Positions 1 to 8,436 of a stretch of 64,000 nt of DNA are shown piece by piece (the first letter of the stretch is position 1; every line of letters starts with the position of its first letter). This DNA comes from Mycobacterium sp. 852013-51886_SCH5428379. Lineage in GTDB: Bacteria > Actinomycetota > Actinomycetes > Mycobacteriales > Mycobacteriaceae. Made by a program: the position numbers and the translations under genes. The notes below the pieces were generated by a model, which saw only the letters and a program-made list of their open reading frames with translations, was not told where the DNA came from and made no database searches. The stretch lies in NCBI RefSeq assembly GCF_001665575.1, contig NZ_LZSU01000051.1, forward strand, positions 124,001-188,000, written 5' to 3'.

Positions 1-1556
1 GGTGGACACGGGAGACCCTCGGCGAGTTGCTGGCCCGCGGCCTGGCTGACGGCCCGGACGTGCCTTTTCACGTGCACTCCGCGGTGCGGCCGTTTCACGG
101 AACGTTCGCCGAGGTGGAGCTGACCGCGCGCCGGCTGGCCGCAGGCCTGCGGGCTCGCGGCGTCGGACCCGGTGACGTGGTGGCGCTGCAGCTGCCGAAC
201 TGGATGGAGGCCGCGGCGGCGTTCTGGGCATCGGCGTTCCTGGGTGCGGTGACCGTTCCGGTCGTGCACTTCTACGGCCGCCGCGAACTGAACCACATCG
301 TGGAGGCGGCGCGGCCGAAGGTGTTCATCACGGCCGAGGAGTTCGGCCGGATGCGGTTTCAGCCGGACCTGTGCGCGAACATCCCGGTCGTCGCCCTGGT
401 CGGCACCACGTCCGACGAGCACTCGCGCGAGGGCATTCTGCGGTTCGGCGACCTGCTCGCCGACGAGCCACTGGTCGGAACGCTGGACACCGATCCCGCC
501 GGCCGGGCGCTGATCGCGTTCACCTCCGGGACCACCCGCGCGCCGAAAGGTGTGGTGCACAGCCACCAGACGCTGGTCTTCGAGACCCGTCAGCTCCTGA
601 TGAACTATCCGCCCGACCGCGGCCGCCAGCTCACCGCGACGCCCGTCGGGCACTTCATCGGGATGCTCGGCGCATTCCTGATCCCGGTGTTGGAGGGCGC
701 TCCGATCGACCTGTGCGACGTATGGGATCCGGGCAGAGTGCTGGATCTCATCGAGCACGAGGGCCTGTCGATCGGCGGCGGCCCACCGTACTTCGTCACC
801 AGCCTGCTCGACCATCCGAACTGCCGGCCCGAGCACGTGGAGCGCTTCTCCACTGTCGGCCTCGGGGGATCGACCGTGCCCGCGACCGTCACCCGTCGCC
901 TTGCCGACCTCGGGCTGTTCGTCTTCCGTTCCTACGGCAGCACCGAGCACCCCTCGATCACCGGCTCCCGGCCGAGCGCGCCGGAGGACAAGCGGCTCTA
1001 CACCGACGGCGATCCCCGGCCGGGCGTGGAGATCAAGCTCACCGAGGAGGGCGAGATCCTTTCCCGCGGACCGGATCTGTGCCTCGGCTACACCGACGAT
1101 GCGTTGACGGCGAAGGCGTTCGACGACGAGGGGTGGTACCACACCGGCGACATCGGCACGCTCGACGCCGACGGATACCTGACGATCACCGACCGCAAGG
1201 CCGACATCATCATCCGCGGCGGCGAGAACATCAGCGCACTGGAGGTCGAGGAGGTGCTGCTGGCGATGCCCGCCGTCGCCGAGGCGGTCGTGGTGTCCGC
1301 CCCGGACGCGCGGCTGGGGGAGCACGCCGCGGCCGTCGTGCGCGTCAAGACCGGCCACCGCATGCCCACCATGAGCGAGGTGCGCGCGCACTTCGACGGC
1401 GCCGGTGTCGCCCGCCAGAAATGGCCGGAGCAGTTGCTGGAGATTCCCGACGGCGAGGACTACCCGCGGACCGCGAGCGGGAAGGTGCAGAAGGTTCGCG
1501 TCCGCGAACTGGTGCGCCGTAGCACGATGCAGGACATTGCAGCACTCACCAAATGA
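1..1556 (+). CDS. Acyl-CoA synthetase (AMP-forming), 5' end outside window
   Basis: An adenylate-forming CoA ligase that would activate a carboxylic acid to its acyl-AMP and then acyl-CoA. The open frame continues back to base 3 (W-T-R-E-T-L-G-E-L), so the first residues lie outside the window and the TTG at 27 is probably not the true start. The P-loop motif FTSGTTRAPKG lies about a third of the way in. YHTGDIG and DRKADIIIRGGENIS mark the hinge and C-terminal lid, and the adenylation lysine is in TASGKVQK near the end. The missing part is probably only a few residues, since about 510 are present. It resembles cyclohexanecarboxylate/medium-chain acyl ligases, but the substrate cannot be read from sequence. 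An amidohydrolase and a second ligase follow, suggesting a small catabolic cluster. Confidence 0.88.
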   Translation, partial: WTRETLGELLARGLADGPDVPFHVHSAVRPFHGTFAEVELTARRLAAGLRARGVGPGDVVALQLPNWMEAAAAFWASAFLGAVTVPVVHFYGRRELNHIVEAARPKVFITAEEFGRMRFQPDLCANIPVVALVGTTSDEHSREGILRFGDLLADEPLVGTLDTDPAGRALIAFTSGTTRAPKGVVHSHQTLVFETRQLLMNYPPDRGRQLTATPVGHFIGMLGAFLIPVLEGAPIDLCDVWDPGRVLDLIEHEGLSIGGGPPYFVTSLLDHPNCRPEHVERFSTVGLGGSTVPATVTRRLADLGLFVFRSYGSTEHPSITGSRPSAPEDKRLYTDGDPRPGVEIKLTEEGEILSRGPDLCLGYTDDALTAKAFDDEGWYHTGDIGTLDADGYLTITDRKADIIIRGGENISALEVEEVLLAMPAVAEAVVVSAPDARLGEHAAAVVRVKTGHRMPTMSEVRAHFDGAGVARQKWPEQLLEIPDGEDYPRTASGKVQKVRVRELVRRSTMQDIAALTK

Positions 1557-1569
1557 GAATACGATTCTC
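1555..1569. promoter_or_regulatory. Perfect 6-bp inverted repeat after the first ligase
   Basis: GAGAAT-ACG-ATTCTC is a perfect dyad with a 3-nt centre. It begins inside the stop codon of the upstream ligase and lies 22 nt before the amidohydrolase ATG. It is too short and lacks the U-run of an intrinsic terminator. Its spacing is compatible with a TetR-type operator controlling the amidohydrolase and the following ligase. No regulator gene is visible nearby, so the role is inferred. Confidence 0.35.
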
Positions 1570-1591
1570 TCGATAAGCAAAGGAGCATTCC

Positions 1592-2782
1592 ATGGGTCAA
1601 CTTTCCCACCGGGTCGACATCCCCTTTCCGCTCTTCGACGCGGACAACCACCTGTACGAGCCGCCGGAGGCGATGACCAAGTACCTCCCCAAGGAGTACA
1701 AGGACGTCGTTCAGTACGTCGAGGTCAACGGCCGCACCAAGATCGCGCTGAAGGGCCAGATCAGCAACTACATCCCGAACCCGACGTTCTCGGTGGTCGC
1801 GAAGCCGGGTGCGTGGGAGGAGTACTTCAAGTTCGGCAACCCGGACGGTAAGAGCAAGCGCGAACTGTTCGGCGAGCCGATGAAGGCCATCCCGGCGTTC
1901 TTCGAGCCCGAGCCGCGCATCAAGGTCATGGATGAGCTCGGCATCGACCGCAGCCTGATGTTCCCGACGCTGGCCAGCCTCATCGAGGAGCGGCTGTCCG
2001 ACGATCCGGTGGCGATCCACGTAATCGTCCACGCCCTCAACGAGTGGCTGCACGAGGTGTGGGGCTTCAACTACCAGAACCGCATCTTCACCACCCCGGT
2101 GATCACGCTGCCGATCGTCGAGAAGGCGATCGAGGAGCTGGAGTGGGCCGTCAAGCGCGGCGCCCGCGCCATCCTGATCCGGCCGGCGCCGGTGCCCGGT
2201 TTCCGTGGCCCCCGCTCGTTCGCGCTGCCCGAGTTCGACCCCTTCTGGGAGCGGGTCGTGCACCACGACATCTTCGTCGGGATGCACTCCTCTGACAGCG
2301 GCTACTCGCGCTACACCTCGGAGTGGGACGGTGCCCAGCAGGAGATGCTGCCGTTCCAGACCAACGCGATGGGCATCCTCAACGAGTGGCGCCCGATCCA
2401 GGACGCAGTGGCCTCGTGGGTCATCCACGGCGCCCTGTTCCGCTTCCCGACGCTGAAGGTCGGCATCGTCGAGGCCGGCTCGAAGTGGATGTTCCCGCTG
2501 CTGGATTCGATGGCCGAGGTGTACAAGAAGGCGCCGGAGGCATTCCTGGGGAACCCGATGGAGGAGATCAAGAACCGCATCTACGTCAGTCCCTTCTACG
2601 AGGAGGGCATCGACGACCTGATCAACCTGGTCGGTGTGGACCAGGTGCTCTACGGCTCGGACTGGCCGCACCCGGAGGGCCTTGCCGAGCCGACCCACTA
2701 CATCACCGCGCTCGAGCATCTCTCGGTCGAGGATCAGGCCAAGATCATGGGCGGCAACCTGGGACGTCTCGTCACGACGTGA
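1592..2782 (+). CDS. Amidohydrolase-2 family metal-dependent hydrolase/decarboxylase
   Basis: A 396-residue TIM-barrel metalloenzyme of the amidohydrolase-related (ACMSD/decarboxylase-like) family. The N-terminal FPLFDADNHLYEP supplies the metal-binding D-x-x-H region. The C-terminal LYGSDWPHPEG carries the conserved Asp and His of the last strands. The ATG is preceded by AGGAG at 1581-1585, which supports this start. The stop overlaps the next ligase start by 4 bases (GTGA), so the two genes are translationally coupled. Mycobacterial relatives often sit among steroid or aromatic degradation and acyl-CoA genes, and two CoA ligases flank this one. The substrate is unknown: hydrolysis or decarboxylation of a ring-derived acid is plausible but not shown. 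Confidence 0.85.
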   Translation: MGQLSHRVDIPFPLFDADNHLYEPPEAMTKYLPKEYKDVVQYVEVNGRTKIALKGQISNYIPNPTFSVVAKPGAWEEYFKFGNPDGKSKRELFGEPMKAIPAFFEPEPRIKVMDELGIDRSLMFPTLASLIEERLSDDPVAIHVIVHALNEWLHEVWGFNYQNRIFTTPVITLPIVEKAIEELEWAVKRGARAILIRPAPVPGFRGPRSFALPEFDPFWERVVHHDIFVGMHSSDSGYSRYTSEWDGAQQEMLPFQTNAMGILNEWRPIQDAVASWVIHGALFRFPTLKVGIVEAGSKWMFPLLDSMAEVYKKAPEAFLGNPMEEIKNRIYVSPFYEEGIDDLINLVGVDQVLYGSDWPHPEGLAEPTHYITALEHLSVEDQAKIMGGNLGRLVTT

Positions 2783-4227
2783 CGTACGTGAATCGCTGGA
2801 ACACCATCCCCGAGATGGTGTTGAGTGCAGCGGACCGGTTCGGCGACGCGGAAGCGATCGTCGACGGTCCGCTGCGCTTGTCCTTCGTCGAGGTTGTCGA
2901 ACGGATCCGCTGTGCGGCAGGCGCTTTCGCCGATCTCGGGATCGAACACGGTGACCGTGCCGCGATCTGGGCGCCGAACTCCGCCGAATGGATGATCGCG
3001 GCGTTCGGCCTGCTGACCGCCGGCGGTGTACTCGTGCCGGTCAACACCCGCTTCAAGGCCGATGAGGCGGCCGACGTGATTCGCCGCAGCGGCGCGAAAG
3101 CCGTTCTGGTACAGCAGAACTTCCTCGGCCAGGATTACAGCGTCCCGCCCGGTGTACCGGCGATCGACGTGAAATCAGACTTCCTCGGCAGCGGGAAACC
3201 GTTCAGCCGCACCGTCGACGGCGACGACATCTCCGACATCATCTTCACCTCGGGCACGACGGGGCGTCCCAAGGGCGTGATGATGAACCATCGGCAGAAC
3301 CTCCGGCTCTACGAGGAATGGTGCGACCTCGCCGACCTGCGGCAGGGTGACCGCTACCTGATGGTCAACCCGTACTTCCACACTTTCGGTTACAAGGCCG
3401 GCCTGATCGCCTCGTTCATTCGCGGAGCGACAATGGTGCCGGTTCCGGTGTTCGACGTCGACCGTGTCGTCGAGTTGATCGCCACCGAACGCATCACGAT
3501 GCTGCCCGGGCCGCCCACGCTGTACCACTCACTGCTGTCGGTGCCCGACAAGTCGAAACTGTCGACGTTGCGCGCGGGCGTGACCGGCGCCGCCGACATC
3601 CCGGTCGAACTCGTACGGCGGGTCCTCGAGGAGTTGCCGTTCCAGACGCTGGCCACCGGCTACGGCCTCACCGAGGCGGGTACGGCCACGCTGTCGCGTC
3701 CGGGGGATTCGTTCACCGACATCGCCACCACCGTGGGCACGGCCTGCGACGGCGTCGAGGTCCGCATCGCCGACGACGGTGAGGTGCTGGTCCGGGGTTA
3801 CAGCGTCATGCAGGGATACCTGGACGATCCGGCGGCGACGGCCGAGGCCATCGACCCCGACGGGTGGTTGCACACCGGCGACCTCGGCACGCTCGACGAC
3901 GCCGGCCGGCTGCGGATCGTCGGGCGAAAGAAAGACATGTTCATCGTCGGTGGGTTCAACGCCTACCCCGCCGAGATCGAGGGGTTCCTGCTCGAGCATC
4001 CCGCCGTCGCCCAGGTCGCCGTGGTGGGCGTGCCGGACGAGCGGATGGGGCAGGTGGGTAAGGCGTTCGTGGTTCCGCAGGACGCCGAGGCCGGTCCCAC
4101 GGCAGAGGATCTGATCGGCTGGTCCCGTGAGAGGATGGCCGGGTTCAAAGTCCCGCGCTACGTCGAGTTCCGCGACTCGCTCCCGCTCAACGCCACCGGG
4201 AAGGTGATGAAGGATCAGTTGCGCTGA
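2779..4227 (+). CDS. FadD3-like acyl-CoA ligase
   Basis: A 482-residue AMP-forming acyl-CoA synthetase. Motifs are IIFTSGTTGRPKGV (ATP binding), NPYFHTFGYKAG, GYGLTEAG, WLHTGDLG and the terminal LNATGKVMK with the adenylation lysine. The NPYFHTFGYKAG stretch and overall layout recall FadD3, which activates the steroid C/D-ring fragment HIP, but the identity was judged by eye and it may act on another acid. The GTG at 2779 overlaps the upstream stop and begins a protein of normal family length. The open frame extends far upstream of this only as a shadow of the amidohydrolase. Co-transcription with the amidohydrolase is very likely. Confidence 0.85.
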   Translation: MTYVNRWNTIPEMVLSAADRFGDAEAIVDGPLRLSFVEVVERIRCAAGAFADLGIEHGDRAAIWAPNSAEWMIAAFGLLTAGGVLVPVNTRFKADEAADVIRRSGAKAVLVQQNFLGQDYSVPPGVPAIDVKSDFLGSGKPFSRTVDGDDISDIIFTSGTTGRPKGVMMNHRQNLRLYEEWCDLADLRQGDRYLMVNPYFHTFGYKAGLIASFIRGATMVPVPVFDVDRVVELIATERITMLPGPPTLYHSLLSVPDKSKLSTLRAGVTGAADIPVELVRRVLEELPFQTLATGYGLTEAGTATLSRPGDSFTDIATTVGTACDGVEVRIADDGEVLVRGYSVMQGYLDDPAATAEAIDPDGWLHTGDLGTLDDAGRLRIVGRKKDMFIVGGFNAYPAEIEGFLLEHPAVAQVAVVGVPDERMGQVGKAFVVPQDAEAGPTAEDLIGWSRERMAGFKVPRYVEFRDSLPLNATGKVMKDQLR

Positions 4228-4241
4228 GCGGCCGCCCAGCT

Positions 4242-4314
4242 CGGAAATGACATTTCCGCAGGAAAACGGCAGTTTTCGATCGATCTGGACATGAGGTATC
4301 GTCGCGGCGATACC
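4242..4314. promoter_or_regulatory. Cluster of three inverted repeats before the Mas genes
   Basis: The 143-bp gap between the ligase and the Mce-associated gene holds three dyads. CGGAAATG-a-CATTTCCG is at 4242-4258 (perfect 8-bp arms). AAAAC-ggca-GTTTT is at 4263-4276. GGTATCG-tcgcgg-CGATACC is at 4295-4314 (perfect 7-bp arms). The first is a near-continuous palindrome and looks like an operator. The third could form a small hairpin in the leader. None has a T-run for a clear terminator. Confidence 0.4.
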
Positions 4315-4370
4315 CTGAAAAGGTAATGGCATTCTCATTCTCGAAACGATCCACCCGACAAGGAGGTCGC

Positions 4371-5237
4371 GTGCCTCTTCGCAAGCGAACCTCATCGGTC
4401 CTTGACGGTGCCGGGGCGGAAACCCCGGCCCACGAGCCCGATATCGCCGACATCGACGACGCACTGGCCCGCGCGGAGGAGGCGGAAGCCGAAGCCGCCG
4501 AGGCGGAGGCCATCGCCTCGGCCGCACGGGCTCGGGCCCGGGCGATCCGGTTGCGTCGGGAGGCGCAGGCTGCGATCGCCGGTAAGCCGGAGTCGGAGAC
4601 GCCGGCCGATGGTGACGCGCTGACTGAAGCGGATGCGGCCGAGGCCGAACACGTCGAAGACGACGACATCGACGCGGACGACACCCCGGGCGCCGAGGCG
4701 CCGGAGGTCCACCCCGTCGCGGCTGACGCGCCCACCCGCCGGTCCGGTCGCCGGGTGCCGTGGAAGGCGATCGGGTACGGCGTCGCCGCAGTGCTGACGA
4801 TCGCCTCGGTGGTGGTCAGCGTGCTGATGGTGCTGAACCATCGCGAGGTCCAGGCCGAGCAGCAGCGCGCCAATGAATACGCCGCCGCCGCGCGCCAGGG
4901 CGTCGTCACACTGATGTCGTTGAATTTCAATACCGCCAAAGACGACGTGCAGCGCATCATCGACAACGCAGCCGGCAAGTTCCGCGAGGACTTCGAGGCC
5001 AGCGCGGAGGACTTCACCACGGTCGCGGAGCGGTCGAAGGTGATCACCGAAGCCAACGTCAACGCCACCGCCGTCCAGTCGATGACCGACGACTCCGCGG
5101 TGGTGCTGGTCGCGGCCACATCGCGGATCACCAACGAGACCGGCGCCGAACAGGATCCGCGCACCTGGCGGCTGATCGTGAACGTGGTCCGTGAGGGCGA
5201 CCGGATCAAACTGTCGAATGTGGAGTTCGCGCCGTGA
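4371..5237 (+). CDS. Mce-associated membrane protein (first of pair)
   Basis: A 288-residue single-pass membrane protein. The N-terminal 120 residues are Ala/Glu/Asp-rich, charged and probably coiled and cytoplasmic. One transmembrane helix follows (AIGYGVAAVLTIASVVVSVL). The extracytoplasmic Mas fold starts with a NEYAAAARQGVVTLMSLNF-type segment and ends in a beta-rich R-L-I-V-N-V-V region. Mas proteins accompany Mce lipid-import complexes and are thought to stabilise them; no mce genes are in this window. GTG at 4371 is chosen because AAGGAGG lies at 4360-4366. An in-frame ATG at 4326 would add 15 residues that read through the ribosome-binding site. The stop overlaps the next gene by 4 bases. 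Confidence 0.8.
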   Translation: MPLRKRTSSVLDGAGAETPAHEPDIADIDDALARAEEAEAEAAEAEAIASAARARARAIRLRREAQAAIAGKPESETPADGDALTEADAAEAEHVEDDDIDADDTPGAEAPEVHPVAADAPTRRSGRRVPWKAIGYGVAAVLTIASVVVSVLMVLNHREVQAEQQRANEYAAAARQGVVTLMSLNFNTAKDDVQRIIDNAAGKFREDFEASAEDFTTVAERSKVITEANVNATAVQSMTDDSAVVLVAATSRITNETGAEQDPRTWRLIVNVVREGDRIKLSNVEFAP

Positions 5238-5866
5238 CGAAGGACGACAACACGAACGCCGACCCCGATTCCGAGGTCGAGGTCGAGGTAACCGAGACCG
5301 AAGCGGACTCGGAGGTCGAGGCTGATCCCACCGAGGACCCGACTGAGCCGACGGCGCCCGTCGCCCGGCGGAGCCGCGGGGCGAAGAGGCTGCTCGCGCC
5401 CATCGCCGCCGCCGTCGTCACGATCGCTTCGCTGTCGACCGCCGGATACCTCTACTTCTTCCAGTACCGGGCTGATCAGGCGGTCGATCCGGCGGCGACG
5501 CAAGCGGCGCTCGACGCGGCCAAGGACGGCACGATCGCACTGCTGTCCTATGCACCGGAGACGCTCGACGACGACCTCGCCACCGCGAAGACCCGCCTCA
5601 CCGGAGACTTCCTGAGCTACTACACCGACTTCACCGACAAGGTGGTCGCCCCGGCGGCCCGCCAGAAATCCGTCAAGACCACGGCGACCGTGGCCCAGGC
5701 GGCGATGTCGGAGATGAATCCGGAATCTGCCGTCGCGCTGCTGTTCATCAACCAGGCGACGACCAGCCAGGAGAATCCGGACGGCGCCTTCGCCTCCAGC
5801 AGCATCAAGGTCGGGCTGACCAAGGTCGGCGACGACTGGCTGATCTCGTCCTTCGATCCCGTCTGA
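5234..5866 (+). CDS. Mce-associated membrane protein (second of pair)
   Basis: A 210-residue protein with the same layout as its upstream neighbour. An acidic N-terminal tail of about 50 residues (runs of E, V, D and T) is followed by one transmembrane helix (LLAPIAAAVVTIASLSTAGYL). A Mas-type extracytoplasmic domain then begins around ALDAAKDGTIALLSYAPETLDDDLATAKTR and ends in a beta-rich VGDDWLISSFDPV. The GTG start overlaps the previous stop (GTGA), so the pair is co-translated. Two adjacent Mas proteins usually mean heterologous partners of an Mce or related envelope transporter. They could serve an mce operon elsewhere in the genome. The substrate is unknown. Confidence 0.8.
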   Translation: MTKDDNTNADPDSEVEVEVTETEADSEVEADPTEDPTEPTAPVARRSRGAKRLLAPIAAAVVTIASLSTAGYLYFFQYRADQAVDPAATQAALDAAKDGTIALLSYAPETLDDDLATAKTRLTGDFLSYYTDFTDKVVAPAARQKSVKTTATVAQAAMSEMNPESAVALLFINQATTSQENPDGAFASSSIKVGLTKVGDDWLISSFDPV

Positions 5867-5957
5867 CCCGGTAGCGCGCTGCCGGCGGTTTGTCCGGTGA
5901 GCAGGCGGGTAGCCAACGACGCACAGAGCTGATCGAGTTCGAGGACAGGAGTCCACG

Positions 5958-6377
5958 ATGCCGAAGACGGCGAAGAGCGGTAAGGCGAAGAAGGACGAAC
6001 TGCCGAGCACCTTGAAGAAGTCCGAAGCCAAGGCGCAGCGGACGTTCGCCAAGGCCCATGACTCCGCGGCCGAGGAGTACGGCGAGGGCGAGCGGGCCCA
6101 CCGCGTCGCCTACAGCGCGCTCAAGCACAGCTACGAGAAGGTCGGCGACCACTGGGAGCGCAAGGGCAAGAAGGGCCCGTCGGACAAGCGGGCCAAGAGC
6201 GGCGGTCCGAATCCCAAGGGTGAGTCGGCCGAAGGTGTGGACGCCAACGCGTCCAAGAAACATCTGGTCGAGGTGGCACGCCGACTCGACATCTCCGGGC
6301 GCTCGACCATGTCCAAGGACGAGCTGGTCACGGCCATCAAGAAGGCCAACCGGCGCGAATCCGCGCGCAGCCGCTAG
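5958..6377 (+). CDS. ChaB-domain protein with C-terminal Rho-N/SAP-like motif
   Basis: A 139-residue, lysine-rich basic protein. The ChaB-like domain covers about residues 10-65 (LPSTLKKSEAKAQRTFAKAHDSA, then the AYSALKHSYEKVGDHW end). After a Lys/Gly-rich linker, the last 40 residues (HLVEVARRLDISGRSTMSKDELV) look like a Rho-N/SAP helix-extended-loop-helix nucleic-acid-binding motif. ChaB was named as a cation-transport regulator in E. coli, but its function in mycobacteria is not established. The basic nature and C-terminal motif suggest nucleic-acid binding. GAGGACAGGAG upstream supports the ATG. Its TAG stop interlocks with the opposite-strand permease stop in a CTAG palindrome at 6374-6377. 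Confidence 0.78.
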   Translation: MPKTAKSGKAKKDELPSTLKKSEAKAQRTFAKAHDSAAEEYGEGERAHRVAYSALKHSYEKVGDHWERKGKKGPSDKRAKSGGPNPKGESAEGVDANASKKHLVEVARRLDISGRSTMSKDELVTAIKKANRRESARSR

Positions 6378-7693
6378 CGCGAATCGCGCTGCGCCGCCCC
6401 GGCGTCGAAGTTCTCGAGCAGGATGCGGTCGTTCTGACGCCGCATCTCCCGCCGGGCCTTGCCGCGGGTGATGAGGATGCCGACGGTGGCCAGCGCCCAG
6501 ATCGCGTACTGCGCCGCCCACGCCCAGCGGAACGAATCGAACGAGTAGCCGCCGGTCGCGTCGAGGATCTGGCCCATCACCTGGATGACGAGAAGCGAGG
6601 CCAGGAATCCGCCCATGTTGACCATGCCCTGAGCGGTTCCCAGCGTCGCGCTCGGGTTGAAGGTGCGCGCGAAGTCGAACCCGACCATCGAGCCCGGCCC
6701 GCCGACCGAGATGATCACCACGAGCGTCACCAGCAGCCACAGCGGCGCCGGACCGGGTAGCGCGAGGACAACCGTCCAGACCAGCGCATTCGACCCGATG
6801 ATGCCCAGTACCAGCCAGGACCGGCGGTGGGGGTGCCTGCCGGTGAGGATGCCGAGCACGACACCCGACACGATCGCCGACAGCACCGACACCGACAGCA
6901 GGGTGCCGGCCGTCGACGTCGACAGACCCTGCGCAACGGTCAGGTACGGCACGCCCCACATCAGCGCGAAAGCGGTGACGGAGAACTGCGTCCCCATGTG
7001 GGTGAAGAAACCGAGCCGCGTGCCGGGGCGTAGCCACACCGTCTTGACGTTGCGCAGGGTGTCGGCGGGGCTGCCGGTGGACTCGGGCACGTGCCGGCCC
7101 GACGGGGTGTCCCGGACCAGGGCGAGGGTGAGGACGAGCGAGACCACGCCGAGAGCCGCCACCGACGTGTACGCCGTCGTCCAGCCGGCCACGCCCAGGA
7201 TCGCCAGGAACGGCACGGCCGACAGGACCTGCCCGAGCTGTCCGCAGATACCGGTCAGCTGGGTGACGAGGGGAATCCGCTTCGGGCTGAACCAGTGCGG
7301 AACCAGGCGCAGCACCGAGATGAACGTCAGCGCGTCGCCCATGCCGAGCACCGCCCGCGCCGCGATGGCCGCGGGCAGCGATTCGCTCACCGCCAGCGTC
7401 AGCTGGCCGCAGGCCATCAGCGCGGCCCCGGCCACGATCAACGCCTTGGACCCGAAGCGGTCGAGGAGGACCCCCGCCGGCACCTGGGCTCCGGCGTAGA
7501 CCACGAGCTGCAGGACGACGAACGTGGCCAGAATGCTCGGGGTCGCCGAGAAGCGCTCGGCGGCCTCGAGGCCGGACACGCCGAGCGTCGTACGGTCCAT
7601 GACGGCCACGATGTAGGCCAGCAGTCCGGTGGCCCACACGATCCAGGGGCGCACTCGAGGAAACCCTTCGACGGAAGATGGGATGCCTTCCAT
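6374..7693 (-). CDS. MFS transporter
   Basis: A 439-residue major facilitator superfamily permease with about 12 hydrophobic segments. The loop 2-3 region contains VPAGVLLDRFGSK, which matches the MFS signature G-x-x-x-D-R-x-G. Helix 1 carries TGLLAYIVAVMDRTTLGVS, as in organic-acid/sugar-phosphate-type MFS carriers. ATG at 7693 (MEGIPSSVEG) is preferred. A TTG at 7717 would add eight residues and would overlap a palindrome at 7716-7729 that looks like an operator. The substrate is not predictable. The gene converges on the chaB-like gene and diverges from fas across a long gap. Confidence 0.85.
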   Translation of the reverse strand: MEGIPSSVEGFPRVRPWIVWATGLLAYIVAVMDRTTLGVSGLEAAERFSATPSILATFVVLQLVVYAGAQVPAGVLLDRFGSKALIVAGAALMACGQLTLAVSESLPAAIAARAVLGMGDALTFISVLRLVPHWFSPKRIPLVTQLTGICGQLGQVLSAVPFLAILGVAGWTTAYTSVAALGVVSLVLTLALVRDTPSGRHVPESTGSPADTLRNVKTVWLRPGTRLGFFTHMGTQFSVTAFALMWGVPYLTVAQGLSTSTAGTLLSVSVLSAIVSGVVLGILTGRHPHRRSWLVLGIIGSNALVWTVVLALPGPAPLWLLVTLVVIISVGGPGSMVGFDFARTFNPSATLGTAQGMVNMGGFLASLLVIQVMGQILDATGGYSFDSFRWAWAAQYAIWALATVGILITRGKARREMRRQNDRILLENFDAGAAQRDSR

Positions 7694-7715
7694 GGTGTCC
7701 CATGCATAGGGCCTC

Positions 7716-7729
7716 AAACCAACTGGTTT
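7716..7729. promoter_or_regulatory. Palindrome upstream of the MFS gene
   Basis: AAACCA-AC-TGGTTT has perfect 6-bp arms around a 2-nt centre. It lies 23-36 nt upstream of the preferred permease ATG, where a repressor could block transcription. The cognate regulator is not evident. Confidence 0.35.
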
Positions 7730-8194
7730 CGGGTGAGCTCACTCACGGGCCGGCGCGATCGGCCGCCCTCCCGCCACAGTCGGCGCACTCGACAGGCGGG
7801 GTCGCCGGGGTTCGCCGGGGTGGGTCGCGCATCCGGCGGAGCTTCTGCCTCGGATCCGACGTCGACATGTGCGAAGCGGCGTACCTCGGGGGTGACCGTC
7901 TACCCAACCGAAACCCCGATATGGCGCAGGGGTCGGAAACCTTACCGATCAGTAAGTAGCGACAGCAAACGTGTCGGTCCATTTTTCCGGCTCGGGTAGA
8001 CACTCGGCGCTCGGCTGTCGACCCGGCAATCGCGCTGACCTCACCGTTCGCGCCACCGAAATCACAGATAACGATTTGGTAACGATGCTGCCGTGATCTG
8101 CGGCGTTGGGGCTACTCGACCGTAACCACCCACATGCAGGACGTTTGTTCCACAGCCCGGATCCGCCGGTCCGACAGCGTGTTATCCAACGGAC

Positions 8195-8225
8195 GGTTAC
8201 CCGAGCGTAGAACTCGTCAGTAACC
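8195..8225. promoter_or_regulatory. Nested dyad upstream of fas, candidate FasR operator
   Basis: Outer arms GGTTAC (8195-8200) and GTAACC (8220-8225) are perfect complements. Inside them CGAG (8202-8205) and CTCG (8213-8216) form a second, slightly off-centre pair. The whole dyad spans 31 bp, a typical size for a TetR-family operator, and lies about 210 bp before the fas start. FasR is known to bind inverted repeats in mycobacterial fas promoters; assignment of this dyad to FasR is inference. Confidence 0.45.
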
Positions 8226-8436
8226 ATTTCGGGCCCAATTTCACCCCCTCTTCTTATGACACTCTTACTAGGGCTGGGCGGTGCGCCACAGCGGACATCG
8301 CGGGTGCATCACGACCGGCCGGATTCGACGCCGAATCGCCGTCGGTCCCGGGCAGGGGAGCCCGGCCACCACCGCGATGACCAACCGCGCACGTTCGACG
8401 AACGATGTGAAGCAGTACTGAGGAGATGGGAAAGAC

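Larger units (their letters stand above)
7694..8436. other. 743-bp divergent intergenic region between MFS gene and fas
   Basis: No convincing gene is present: the short open frames here have no recognisable domains. The region holds an AAACCA-AC-TGGTTT dyad near the permease, an imperfect palindrome TTACCGATCAGTAA at 7942-7955, and a large nested dyad at 8195-8225. The direct repeat AACGAT occurs around 8072-8088. The stretch just before fas (8240-8290) has a pyrimidine-rich tract. The fas promoter and a long leader probably lie here. In mycobacteria fas-acpS is activated by the TetR-family regulator FasR, which binds inverted repeats in this position. Confidence 0.6.

Noticed and set aside
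7678..8227. Several small open frames in the MFS-fas gap
   Set aside because: No domains and no ribosome-binding sites. The region has palindromes suited to regulation.
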